From: Bacillota bacterium
GTDB taxonomy: Bacteria > Bacillota > Clostridia > Acetivibrionales > DSM-1351
Direction: 5' to 3'
Length of the DNA: 10,562 nucleotides
NCBI GenBank assembly: GCA_023391425.1
Contig: JAEWAX010000068.1
Location: 1-10,562 of the forward strand
Positions 1-5,185 of the stretch are shown here, piece by piece. Numbering within the stretch: the stretch's first letter is position 1; every line of letters starts with the position of its first letter. A program made the position numbers and the translations under genes. The notes under the pieces are model-generated. The model saw nothing but the letters and a program-made list of their open reading frames with translations, did not search any database and was not told the DNA's origin.

Positions 1-204
1 GATTTACACTCTCCAATCCCTGGTTATGATGTTTTTGATAGGTATTATGAGTTAGGTGGTGAAATTATAACTATAGGATCAGATGCTCATTTCACAGAAC
101 ATTTGGGGCATAGTTTTAAGGAAGCTATTGATTACCTGAAAAGCATAGGCTTTAAACATTTAGTTCATTATGAAAATAGAAAACCTGTATTTGAGAAGCT
201 GTGA
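1..204 (+). CDS. 3' end of PHP-family phosphoesterase, probably histidinol-phosphatase (partial)
   Basis: Frame 1 is open from the window edge to a TGA at 202-204, giving the last 67 residues of a longer protein. The piece contains GSDAH (about residues 28-32), the C-terminal metal-binding Asp/His signature of the PHP domain, followed by a helix and the ending GFKHLVHYENRKPVFEKL. That layout is typical of HisK/HisJ-type histidinol-phosphatases, which remove phosphate from L-histidinol phosphate in histidine synthesis. The N-terminal metal ligands lie outside the window, so another PHP phosphoesterase is possible. Family call good, exact substrate less sure. Confidence 0.75.
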   Translation, partial: DLHSPIPGYDVFDRYYELGGEIITIGSDAHFTEHLGHSFKEAIDYLKSIGFKHLVHYENRKPVFEKL

Positions 205-229
205 AATTTTAACAGCTTCTCTTTTTTTT
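193..229 (+). terminator. Intrinsic terminator overlapping the stop codon of the PHP gene
   Basis: A perfect 10-bp stem, GAGAAGCTGT at 193-202 with ACAGCTTCTC at 212-221, has a 9-nt loop and is followed by eight T residues (222-229). The last codons and the first base of the TGA stop lie in the left arm, so terminator and coding end overlap. This is the clearest rho-independent terminator in the window. Confidence 0.93.
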
Positions 230-259
230 AAAAAACATTTTTGTAATGGTTAGCTTGCA

Positions 260-592
260 CTACATATTATTAATGCCCCAATCATTAATCTCTTTAAAAA
301 TTGGAAAAAGACTGTTACCTTTATCAGTCAGTTCATACTCTACTTGAGGAGGAATAGTTGGATATTCAGTTCTCTTTATCAAACCTGATTCTGATAATTC
401 CTTTAGTTGGTTGCTAAGAACTTTGTGAGTAATTCCTGCAATATTACTCTTTAATTTTCCATATCTTATTTTTTCATATACAAAAATAAGATATAGTATT
501 TCTATTTTCCACTTACCTCCAATTATACTCAAGGTATATGAGAATGGACATTTGCCTAATTCATTTATAAATAGCATTTTATTATTTTCCAT
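260..592 (-). CDS. HxlR-family winged-helix transcriptional regulator
   Basis: The 110-residue protein has the full HxlR layout. It has CP at residues 15-16, IIGGKWKIEIL (23-33), a winged-helix segment RYGKLKSNIAGITHKVLSNQ (43-62), the wing PPQVEYELTDKG (81-92) and an ending with DWG. In the family a cysteine near this N-terminal position can act as a redox or electrophile sensor (as in YodB/HypR), so C15 is a candidate sensor; that role is inferred. ATG at 592 is preceded by GGGG at 600-597. The promoter is probably the extended -10 TGATATAAT at 636-628. It is divergent from the TSCPD/GNAT pair, which suggests local control of those genes and autoregulation through the dyads between them. 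Confidence 0.92.
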   Translation of the reverse strand: MENNKMLFINELGKCPFSYTLSIIGGKWKIEILYLIFVYEKIRYGKLKSNIAGITHKVLSNQLKELSESGLIKRTEYPTIPPQVEYELTDKGNSLFPIFKEINDWGINNM

Positions 593-627
593 ATATCCCC
601 TTATTTAATCTAGATAAACTTTTCCAA

Positions 628-656
628 ATTATATCATACTGCTTACCGCAAGGATA
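628..656 (-). promoter_or_regulatory. Promoter of the HxlR gene (extended -10)
   Basis: On the minus strand TGATATAAT (636-628) is a perfect extended -10. A weak -35, TATCCT (656-651), lies 17 nt upstream. The first dyad of the intergenic region (637-659) sits between the two elements and over the -35, as expected for autoregulation. Confidence 0.6.
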
Positions 657-680
657 GTACTTAACCTTAAAGTGCGTACT
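637..680. promoter_or_regulatory. Putative HxlR operator: phased TACT/AGTAC half-sites
   Basis: Three half-sites occur at about 20-bp steps: TACT (637-640), AGTAC (656-660) and GTACT (676-680). They define two imperfect dyads, 637-659 and 656-680, sharing the middle half-site, with centres 20 bp apart (about two helical turns). TACT/AGTA-ended dyads are known for HxlR/YodB-type regulators. The left dyad lies over the leftward promoter and the right one next to the probable rightward -35, so one regulator could control both directions. Inferred from sequence only. Confidence 0.55.
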
Positions 681-705
681 TTTTAATTTGTCAAACATCT
701 ATTAT
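677..705 (+). promoter_or_regulatory. Candidate promoter for the TSCPD-GNAT pair
   Basis: TACTTT (677-682), 17 nt, then TATTAT (700-705) gives a plausible promoter whose -35 touches the right operator half-site. An alternative is TTGTCA (688-693) with TAATAC (709-714), but its 15-nt spacing is short. Neither is strong. Confidence 0.4.
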
Positions 706-729
706 GCTTAATACAGAAAGGAGTTTCAT

Positions 730-984
730 ATGGAACAAATAAAATATATACCTAAAAATATTTGCGCAAGGCAAATTAATATTATCTTAGATGGAGATGT
801 AATACATAAAGTAGAATTTATAGGTGGATGTCCAGGAAATACTGATGGAATCAGCCGAATGGTATCTGGATTAACCACAGAAGAAGTAGTCAGAAAGCTA
901 GCTGGAGTTAAGTGTATTGGAAATACTTCTTGCCCTGATCAGCTTGCAAAAGCATTATCACAGCATACTACTTTACAAGTATAA
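730..984 (+). CDS. TSCPD-domain protein (TIGR03905-like), function unknown
   Basis: The 84-residue protein is a stand-alone TSCPD domain. It has the cysteine at ICARQI (C12), FIGGCPGNTDGISR (30-43, C34), GLTTEEVVRKL (47-57), C62 and the signature NTSCPDQLAKAL (65-76, C68). The same domain occurs at the C-terminus of some B12-dependent ribonucleotide reductases, where the cysteines suggest metal binding or redox work. The free-standing form has no established function that I know of. AAGGAG (718-723) lies 6 nt before the ATG. It is divergent from the HxlR gene and 73 bp upstream of a GNAT gene on the same strand, so the three may form one small stress-type unit (inference). Length is normal for the family. 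Confidence 0.88.
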   Translation: MEQIKYIPKNICARQINIILDGDVIHKVEFIGGCPGNTDGISRMVSGLTTEEVVRKLAGVKCIGNTSCPDQLAKALSQHTTLQV

Positions 985-1057
985 ATGCAGCTAGAAATTA
1001 TGTCATCGCCATAGCTCAACATATGTTTTAAAATTAAATTAATGGAGGCAATATTTA

Positions 1058-1528
1058 ATGGAAATTAGACGTGCAACAGAAGATGATATTGAAGGCTTAG
1101 TTGATAACAGAATGGACTTTATTTATAGTATAAAGAATATTCGACCACCCAAGTCATTCGAAAATTTAACCTATGAATATTTAAAGGAACATTTAAAAAA
1201 TGAGACACTTGCTGCTTGGATAGCTATTGATGAAATAAAGATAGTATCAGCATGTATTCTATGTGTTACCCAACAGCTACCACTGCCTATTAGTATTAAT
1301 GGGAAAATAGGTTATGTATATAATGTCTTTACGCTTCCTACTTATAGGAGACAAGGTATTGCTCTACAACTACTTGAACAGTTGAAGGAATATTCTATAG
1401 ATAATGGGATTTCGCTACTTAACTTAACGGCAACAGAAGATGGGTTATCTCTATATCAGAAAGCTGGTTACAAATTGTTAGAAAAGGAAATGAGACTGAG
1501 TCTACAAAGATGTCCAGCATCTAAGTGA
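1058..1528 (+). CDS. GNAT-family N-acetyltransferase
   Basis: The 156-residue protein opens with the GNAT strand MEIRRATEDDIEGL and carries acetyl-CoA motif A in YNVFTLPTYRRQGIALQLLEQL (88-109), with the pyrophosphate loop RRQGIA at 97-102. The later segment ATEDGLSLYQKAGYKL (125-140) is the usual motif-B region ending in a Y-x-K-x-GY/F pattern. It should transfer an acetyl group from acetyl-CoA to an amine; the substrate cannot be read from the sequence. TGGAGG (1043-1048) precedes ATG 1058 by 9 nt. The 73-bp gap after the TSCPD gene shows no terminator, so co-transcription is likely. Confidence 0.9.
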   Translation: MEIRRATEDDIEGLVDNRMDFIYSIKNIRPPKSFENLTYEYLKEHLKNETLAAWIAIDEIKIVSACILCVTQQLPLPISINGKIGYVYNVFTLPTYRRQGIALQLLEQLKEYSIDNGISLLNLTATEDGLSLYQKAGYKLLEKEMRLSLQRCPASK

Positions 1529-1630
1529 TATACATTTAAAGCCAGGTATGAAAGCATGTTAACTTGACCTCCATACCTCTGTAAAAAATCATTTTAGAAA
1601 TCTCATTACATAAAAGCTTACTAAGACATA

Positions 1631-1658
1631 AATAGGGTGCTAAGAATAGCGCCCTATT
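1631..1658. terminator. Hairpin between convergent GNAT and tetR genes (possible bidirectional terminator)
   Basis: AATAGGGTGCTA (1631-1642) pairs with TAGCGCCCTATT (1647-1658) over 12 bp with one G-U wobble and a 4-nt AGAA loop. It lies between convergent genes, but neither strand has a good U-tract after it, so termination is only likely, not shown. The core sequence recurs in the hairpin at 3684-3704. Confidence 0.55.
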
Positions 1659-1663
1659 AGATT

Positions 1664-1695
1664 ATTATTCAATTTGCTAATTATTCAATTTGCTA
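1664..1695. repeat. Perfect 16-bp tandem duplication
   Basis: ATTATTCAATTTGCTA at 1664-1679 is repeated exactly at 1680-1695. It lies downstream of the 1631-1658 hairpin, between the convergent GNAT and tetR genes, and looks like a recent slippage duplication in non-coding DNA. Confidence 0.95.
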
Positions 1696-1731
1696 TTAGT
1701 TTTACCCTACTTCATAAATAGATATAAAAAT

Positions 1732-2319
1732 TTATCTTAATCTGCTATATAACATTTTTGAAACGTAGTCTAAATAATTATTTTCAAAAGTAATACTTTT
1801 TTCAACGATAAGTACTGAAATTCCGTGGACGATACTCCATATTGATAGAATGTCTGTAACATATGTGTTTTGGTCTACTTTGATCGAGTCAAGATATGCT
1901 GCCGCTATCTCTTTAAAAATTGCAAATGGACTATTTTCAGTGTATTCAAACTGATTGTCTACAATTTTAACACAATACCTTTGTGATGTCAGAAAAAGAA
2001 ATTTCATATGTTCCGGGTTTTCAACCATAAATTGCACATACTTTATGCCCATTTCCACCAGACGTATATTCGGTTTATCATTAAACTCTAACATAGCTTC
2101 TTTTAAGGAAGACTTAAAACTTTCTATAACAGACATACTAATTGCAGTTAAAAGTTCTTCTTTTGATTTATAATGCTTATAAGGTGCAGCATGGCTTACA
2201 CCACACATTATCGCAACTTTCCTCATAGAAAAATTCTGATAGCCAACCTCATTTAAATGCTGCAAGCCATTGCAAATCAATCTTTCTTTAAGTTCCCCGT
2301 TATTAAGTTTCTTATTCAA
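1732..2319 (-). CDS. TetR/AcrR-family regulator with WHG C-terminal domain
   Basis: I place the start at TTG 2319-2317, giving 195 residues. Minus-strand GGTGGA lies just upstream (2328-2323), and the first residues then run straight into the TetR helix 1. An upstream ATG at 2433 would add 38 residues translated from the operator palindrome and has no ribosome site. The N-terminal TetR domain includes the helix-turn-helix FSMRKVAIMCGVSHAAPYKHY (30-50) followed by KSKEEL. The ligand domain carries WSIVHG (161-166), the W-H-G motif that names the WHG (TetR_C_33) family. It probably represses itself and the divergent aldo/keto reductase by binding the 17-bp dyads upstream. Ligand unknown. Confidence 0.93.
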   Translation of the reverse strand: MNKKLNNGELKERLICNGLQHLNEVGYQNFSMRKVAIMCGVSHAAPYKHYKSKEELLTAISMSVIESFKSSLKEAMLEFNDKPNIRLVEMGIKYVQFMVENPEHMKFLFLTSQRYCVKIVDNQFEYTENSPFAIFKEIAAAYLDSIKVDQNTYVTDILSIWSIVHGISVLIVEKSITFENNYLDYVSKMLYSRLR

Positions 2320-2356
2320 AATTCCACCGCCTATATTGATGTATAGATACTTAGCA

Positions 2357-2385
2357 AGTGTATCACACAAGGTTGACAGTGTAAA
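2357..2385 (-). promoter_or_regulatory. Promoter of the tetR gene
   Basis: On the minus strand TTTACA (2385-2380), 17 nt, then TACACT (2362-2357) with an upstream TG that makes an extended -10 (TGATACACT). Its -35 sits in the 2371-2387 operator, interleaved with the -35 of the rightward promoter. An alternative minus-strand promoter, TAGACA (2425-2420) with TAGTAT (2402-2397) at 17 nt, lies over the second operator. Confidence 0.7.
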
Positions 2386-2387
2386 CC
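2371..2387. promoter_or_regulatory. TetR-type operator 1
   Basis: GGTTGACAGTGTAAACC is a 17-bp dyad around the central G at 2379, with one mismatched pair per arm comparison. It covers both the rightward -35 (TTGACA) and the leftward -35 (TTTACA), so one bound repressor would block both promoters, the usual tetR/target layout. Its form resembles many TetR-family sites. Confidence 0.8.
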
Positions 2388-2401
2388 TAACCCAGTATAC
2401 T
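2373..2401 (+). promoter_or_regulatory. Strong rightward promoter toward the aldo/keto reductase
   Basis: Consensus TTGACA (2373-2378), exactly 17 nt, then TATACT (2396-2401). This is the best sigma-A type promoter in the window. Transcription would start near 2408, inside the palindrome, leaving about 220 nt of leader before the reductase start. The -35 lies inside the first TetR-type operator. Confidence 0.85.
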
Positions 2402-2441
2402 ATTATGTATGGTAGGCACTGTCTACCATACATAATAGTAT
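2397..2441. repeat. 45-bp palindrome containing TetR-type operator 2
   Basis: A 19-bp arm at 2397-2415 is exactly repeated in inverse at 2423-2441, around the 7-nt centre GCACTGT. The central 17 bp (2411-2427; minus strand GGTAGACAGTGCCTACC) match operator 1 at 13 of 17 positions and have the same dyad plan, GGTnGACA-G-TGnnnACC. Operator centres (2379 and 2419) are 40 bp apart, close to four helical turns. The arms extend well beyond an ordinary operator, so a transcript crossing the site would fold into a long hairpin. Confidence 0.95.
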
Positions 2442-2451
2442 TGATAATTTA

Positions 2452-2581
2452 CAACATAAGCAGAGTTCTTAGGCTTAGGGAGTTGATTCTCCCTCAAGTC
2501 TTAGAAATCGCGATTCTGGGTTGTACCGCCGCTTTACTGCCAATAAAAGAAGATGGCGTATTAGCGGTGGTAGACATTTGA
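2452..2581 (+). pseudogene. Remnant of an aspartate/glutamate racemase-like gene (C-terminal fragment)
   Basis: The plus-strand frame ending in TGA at 2579-2581 reads LRELILPQVLEIAILGCTAA followed by LLPIKEDGVLAVVDI. This resembles the C-terminal part of aspartate/glutamate racemases, whose second catalytic cysteine lies in an ILGCTE-x-PLLI motif followed by a V-x-x-x-P-V-x-D strand. Here the glutamate after GCT is alanine and the protein stops just after the D, so the final helix is missing. No start codon with a ribosome site and no N-terminal domain remain between the palindrome and this piece. I infer a deletion remnant of a gene once driven by the 2373-2401 promoter; a chance similarity is possible. 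Confidence 0.45.
2525..2571 (+). other. Imperfect stem in the aldo/keto reductase leader
   Basis: ACCGCCGCT (2525-2533) can pair with AGCGGTGGT (2563-2571), 9 bp with one wobble, around a 29-nt loop that itself holds GCC/GGC. It falls in the racemase-like remnant, so it may be only leftover coding sequence. No known riboswitch class is recognised. Confidence 0.35.
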
Positions 2582-2604
2582 TAAATGGTAGACATTTGAT
2601 AAAT
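2568..2604. repeat. 18-bp tandem duplication carrying the TetR half-site
   Basis: The unit GGTAGACATTTGATAAAT occurs at 2569-2586 and again at 2587-2604. The preceding T is also shared. GGTAGACA equals one arm of operator 2 (minus strand 2427-2420), so two extra half-sites stand 18 bp apart directly upstream of the reductase ribosome site. The first copy also holds the stop codon of the racemase-like fragment. Confidence 0.93.
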
Positions 2605-2625
2605 TGAAAGAAAGGATGATTGAGT

Positions 2626-3585
2626 ATGGAGAAAACCATATTAGGGCGTACAGGACTTGAAGTATCAGTATCAGGATTAGGCTGTGGAGGATTTAGCAGG
2701 CTAGGTATGTTTTCAAAAGGTATTGACAATGCTAGTAGTTTGGTTAAATATGCATATGAAAATGGCGTTAATTTTTTTGATACAGCGACTATTTATGGCA
2801 CTCAACTGGCAGTAGGAAATGCTTTAGAAGGTGTATGTCGTGACAGCTATATCATTTCGTCAAAATTCCAATATAATATCGACAAAGCCCTTAAATCTGC
2901 AGATGAGCTGGAAAAGAACTTAGATCAAAGCTTAAAAGAACTGAAAACCGACTATATCGATATTTATCATCTTCATGGTGTAATACCACAAGCCTACAAA
3001 AACATAAGAGACAGATTTTACCCTGAGCTACTAAAAATGAGAGAAAAAGGTAAAATTCGTTTCATAGGGCTTACTGAATTATTTGGCTTGGACAACACTC
3101 ACGAAGCTTTGAAATTGGCACTAGCCGATGACCTTTGGGACGTAGTAATGGTTGGCTATAATATAATCAATCCATCGGCAACAAAAACAATTCTACCGTT
3201 GGCAAAGGAGAAGAACGTAGGTACTATCTGCATGTTTGCCGTTAGGAATTCATTATCAGACCCTTCTAAGTTAAAGCTTGATGTACAGAAAATGATTGCC
3301 GCACATCAAGTTGATGAGAATCTTGTAAAAGAAGATCATACAATTGATTTTCTAGTTGACAATGGATATGCCAAATCAATCACGGAAGCGGCATATCGTT
3401 TTTGTCGTCATTCAAAAGGTATAGATATTACTTTAACTGGAACCGGGAATATCGAGCATTTAGAGAGTAATCTTAAAAGTATATCTATGCCACCATTGCC
3501 AAAGGATGTTTTGGAAAAACTCGAAATGATGTTCGGCAAGGTTGACTGTGTTAGCGGGGCACAAGAATTTCCCCCAATGAAGTAA
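2626..3585 (+). CDS. Aldo/keto reductase
   Basis: The 319-residue protein has the standard aldo/keto reductase opening (TILGRTGLEVSVSGLGCGG, 4-22) and the catalytic tetrad: D52 (FFDTA), Y57 (IYG), K80 (SSKF) and H117 (LHG). It should be a cytosolic NAD(P)H-dependent (alpha/beta)8-barrel oxidoreductase of carbonyl substrates. The C-terminal nucleotide region is represented by TLTGTGNIEHLESNL (about 270-284). Start chosen at ATG 2626, 9 nt after AAGGA (2612-2616); the in-frame TTG at 2620 is too close to that site. The divergent TetR regulator and the operator array upstream suggest inducible expression, perhaps by an electrophilic or aromatic compound (inference). Substrate unknown. Confidence 0.93.
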   Translation: MEKTILGRTGLEVSVSGLGCGGFSRLGMFSKGIDNASSLVKYAYENGVNFFDTATIYGTQLAVGNALEGVCRDSYIISSKFQYNIDKALKSADELEKNLDQSLKELKTDYIDIYHLHGVIPQAYKNIRDRFYPELLKMREKGKIRFIGLTELFGLDNTHEALKLALADDLWDVVMVGYNIINPSATKTILPLAKEKNVGTICMFAVRNSLSDPSKLKLDVQKMIAAHQVDENLVKEDHTIDFLVDNGYAKSITEAAYRFCRHSKGIDITLTGTGNIEHLESNLKSISMPPLPKDVLEKLEMMFGKVDCVSGAQEFPPMK

Positions 3586-3683
3586 GAAACTTATTATTTT
3601 TTGTGAAACTTTCAGCAATACTTATACTTACTAATACTAAAGATAGAGTTTAGTTCTAATGATATAGATAAGTTTTTTATAAT

Positions 3684-3704
3684 GGGGTGCTAAAATAGCA
3701 CCCC
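3684..3704. terminator. Hairpin between convergent aldo/keto reductase and small membrane protein genes
   Basis: GGGGTGCTA (3684-3692) and TAGCACCCC (3696-3704) form a perfect 9-bp stem with an AAA loop. It sits between convergent genes and would be the natural bidirectional terminator, but U-tracts are poor on both strands. The core is nearly the same as in the hairpin at 1631-1658. Confidence 0.6.
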
Positions 3705-3714
3705 TAAACGATAT

Positions 3715-3903
3715 TTATTTCTGAATTAGATCTATGGAACCCAATACAACGTGTGCCAATCCAAAGCCTAATACACCAGCACCAATTGCAACCGTTGTAT
3801 CACGCTTAGTCATGCCACGTTTTTTCATGTCATAGCCTCGCATCGCCAACCCTGTTGCCGTGACAGCTGTACCTAAAATAGCAGGAATTAGTCCTTCGCG
3901 CAA
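3715..3903 (-). CDS. Small membrane protein of unknown function (62 aa)
   Basis: A TTG start at 3903-3901 is preceded 7 nt upstream by a near-perfect GAGGAGG (3917-3911). This decides the start over the upstream ATG at 3993, which has no such site and adds 30 low-complexity residues. The protein has two hydrophobic glycine/alanine-rich segments (about 4-18 and 41-57) separated by a basic turn, RGYDMKKRGMTKRDT (19-33), so a two-helix hairpin membrane protein is likely. I do not recognise a named family with confidence. It lies 184 bp downstream of mnmA in the same direction and may have its own promoter. Confidence 0.72.
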   Translation of the reverse strand: MREGLIPAILGTAVTATGLAMRGYDMKKRGMTKRDTTVAIGAGVLGFGLAHVVLGSIDLIQK

Positions 3904-4020
3904 AAGAATCCCTCCTCTAATTTTGAGCAGTAAAATAATAACTTTGAAAAATTCGTTTGTTACTATTTTTTGCTTCATTGAAATAAAAATCAATATTAAT
4001 GTTTACTATTATTAAAATTG

Positions 4021-4045
4021 TATGTTAGTAACATATTCATATGTT
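4021..4045. repeat. Two overlapping palindromes between mnmA and the small membrane protein gene
   Basis: TATGTTA-g-TAACATA (4021-4035) is a perfect dyad with one central base. It overlaps AACATAT-tc-ATATGTT (4030-4045), also perfect. The middle arm can pair with either outer arm, giving two exclusive hairpins or three alternating protein half-sites. It lies upstream of the small membrane protein gene and downstream of mnmA. No U-tract follows on the minus strand, so a regulator site is at least as likely as a terminator. Confidence 0.7.
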
Positions 4046-4087
4046 TTTAATGCTTTCCAATTGATTTAAATATATTTTAATACAATA

Positions 4088-5167
4088 TTAATCAATCGTT
4101 CCCCCACCTACAACAACATCTCCGTCATAAAAAACAACTGCTTGGCCTGGAGTGATTGCCCTTTGAGGAACATCGAAAGTTACTTTAACTTTATTATTGT
4201 CGAGTACATGTATTGTTGCAGGCGATTCCTTTGCTGAATACCTAATCTTTGCACCAACTCTCATACCATCAACCGGTTTCTCTATAGAAATAAAGTTTAA
4301 ATCTGATGCAGTAAGTTCGTTAGAAAACACTTCGCTGTCATCGCCTAATACAACTCTATTTGTCTTTGCATCTAGTGCTACCACGAACATAGGCTTGCCA
4401 AATGCAATTCCTAGACCTTTTCTCTGTCCAACAGTGTAGTGTACAATACCTTTGTGATTACCCAGAACATTTCCTTGTGTATCAACAAATTTGCCAGGTA
4501 CTATCTCCTTATCACAGTTTTCACTTAAAAACTTCCCATAGTCATTATCATTAATAAAGCAAATCTCCTGACTATCTGGTTTTGATGCCACAGATAGACC
4601 AATTTCTCTTGCCATTTCCCTTATTTTATCTTTGGGATAGTCTCCTACTGGCATAAGTGTTCTGCTTAATTGCTCCTGCGTCAAGTTGTACAGAGCATAA
4701 GTTTGATCTTTCTTATCAGTAACAGATTTCTTCAATACATACCTATTAGACACTGCATCATACATAACTTTTGCATAATGTCCAGTTGCGATATAGTCTA
4801 TTCCCATTGAGACAGCCTTATCTAGCATCGCCTGCCACTTAACATGCCTATTGCAAGCAATACATGGGTTTGGTGTTCTCCCTTTGAAGTATTCCTCTTT
4901 AAAATATTCAATAACGGTTTTATAAAAAATGTCCTTAAAATTCAGAACATAATATGGTATTCCAAGTCTATTTGCCACTCTTCTGGCGTCGTCTACCGCA
5001 GATAATGAGCAGCAGCCTCCTTCAGATTTTTTCATCTCTTCGTCCATATCCTGCCATATCTGAAGAGTAACACCAATAACCTCATAACCTTGTTGCAATA
5101 AAAGGGCGGCAGCTACAGAACTGTCTACGCCGCCGCTCATACCAAGCATTACTTTTTTTGAACTCAT
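4088..5167 (-). CDS. mnmA: tRNA-specific 2-thiouridylase MnmA
   Basis: The 359-residue protein activates U34 of Lys, Glu and Gln tRNAs with ATP and inserts sulfur to give 2-thiouridine. The N-terminal PP-loop ATPase motif is SGGVDSS (11-17). The catalytic cysteine pair is C105 (in CNRHVKW) and C203 (in PDSQEICF), matching the C102/C199 pair of the E. coli enzyme. TGHYAKV (128-134) and VGQRKGLGI are also typical, and the C-terminal beta-barrel ends AITPGQAVVFYDGDVVVGGG. GGGAGA lies 6 nt before ATG 5167, in the 18-bp gap after iscU, so the two are co-transcribed. Full family length. Sulfur presumably comes from the IscS encoded two genes upstream. Confidence 0.97.
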   Translation of the reverse strand: MSSKKVMLGMSGGVDSSVAAALLLQQGYEVIGVTLQIWQDMDEEMKKSEGGCCSLSAVDDARRVANRLGIPYYVLNFKDIFYKTVIEYFKEEYFKGRTPNPCIACNRHVKWQAMLDKAVSMGIDYIATGHYAKVMYDAVSNRYVLKKSVTDKKDQTYALYNLTQEQLSRTLMPVGDYPKDKIREMAREIGLSVASKPDSQEICFINDNDYGKFLSENCDKEIVPGKFVDTQGNVLGNHKGIVHYTVGQRKGLGIAFGKPMFVVALDAKTNRVVLGDDSEVFSNELTASDLNFISIEKPVDGMRVGAKIRYSAKESPATIHVLDNNKVKVTFDVPQRAITPGQAVVFYDGDVVVGGGTID

Positions 5168-5185
5168 TAACTTTCTCCCATTACA

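Noticed and set aside
1544..1578. AGGTATG...CATACCT as terminator of the GNAT gene
   Set aside because: Only 7 bp with a 21-nt loop and no U-tract; the 1631-1658 hairpin is a better candidate.
2320..2433. 38-residue N-terminal extension of the TetR protein from ATG 2433
   Set aside because: It is translated from the operator palindrome, contains both promoter regions, and has no ribosome site. TTG 2319 has one, and the protein then has normal TetR length.
2270..2581. Full 103-codon plus-strand frame as a gene
   Set aside because: Its first half is antisense to tetR and runs through the operators. Only the last 40 or so codons resemble a protein family, so only that part is reported, as a remnant.
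2441..2625. IS200/IS605-type end or guide RNA, or a riboswitch, in the leader
   Set aside because: Stems are short and partly explained by the racemase-like coding remnant. No transposase or known riboswitch core is seen.
2475..2729. Minus-strand frame across the reductase start
   Set aside because: Low-complexity proline/leucine product antisense to a well-supported gene, with no ribosome site recognised.
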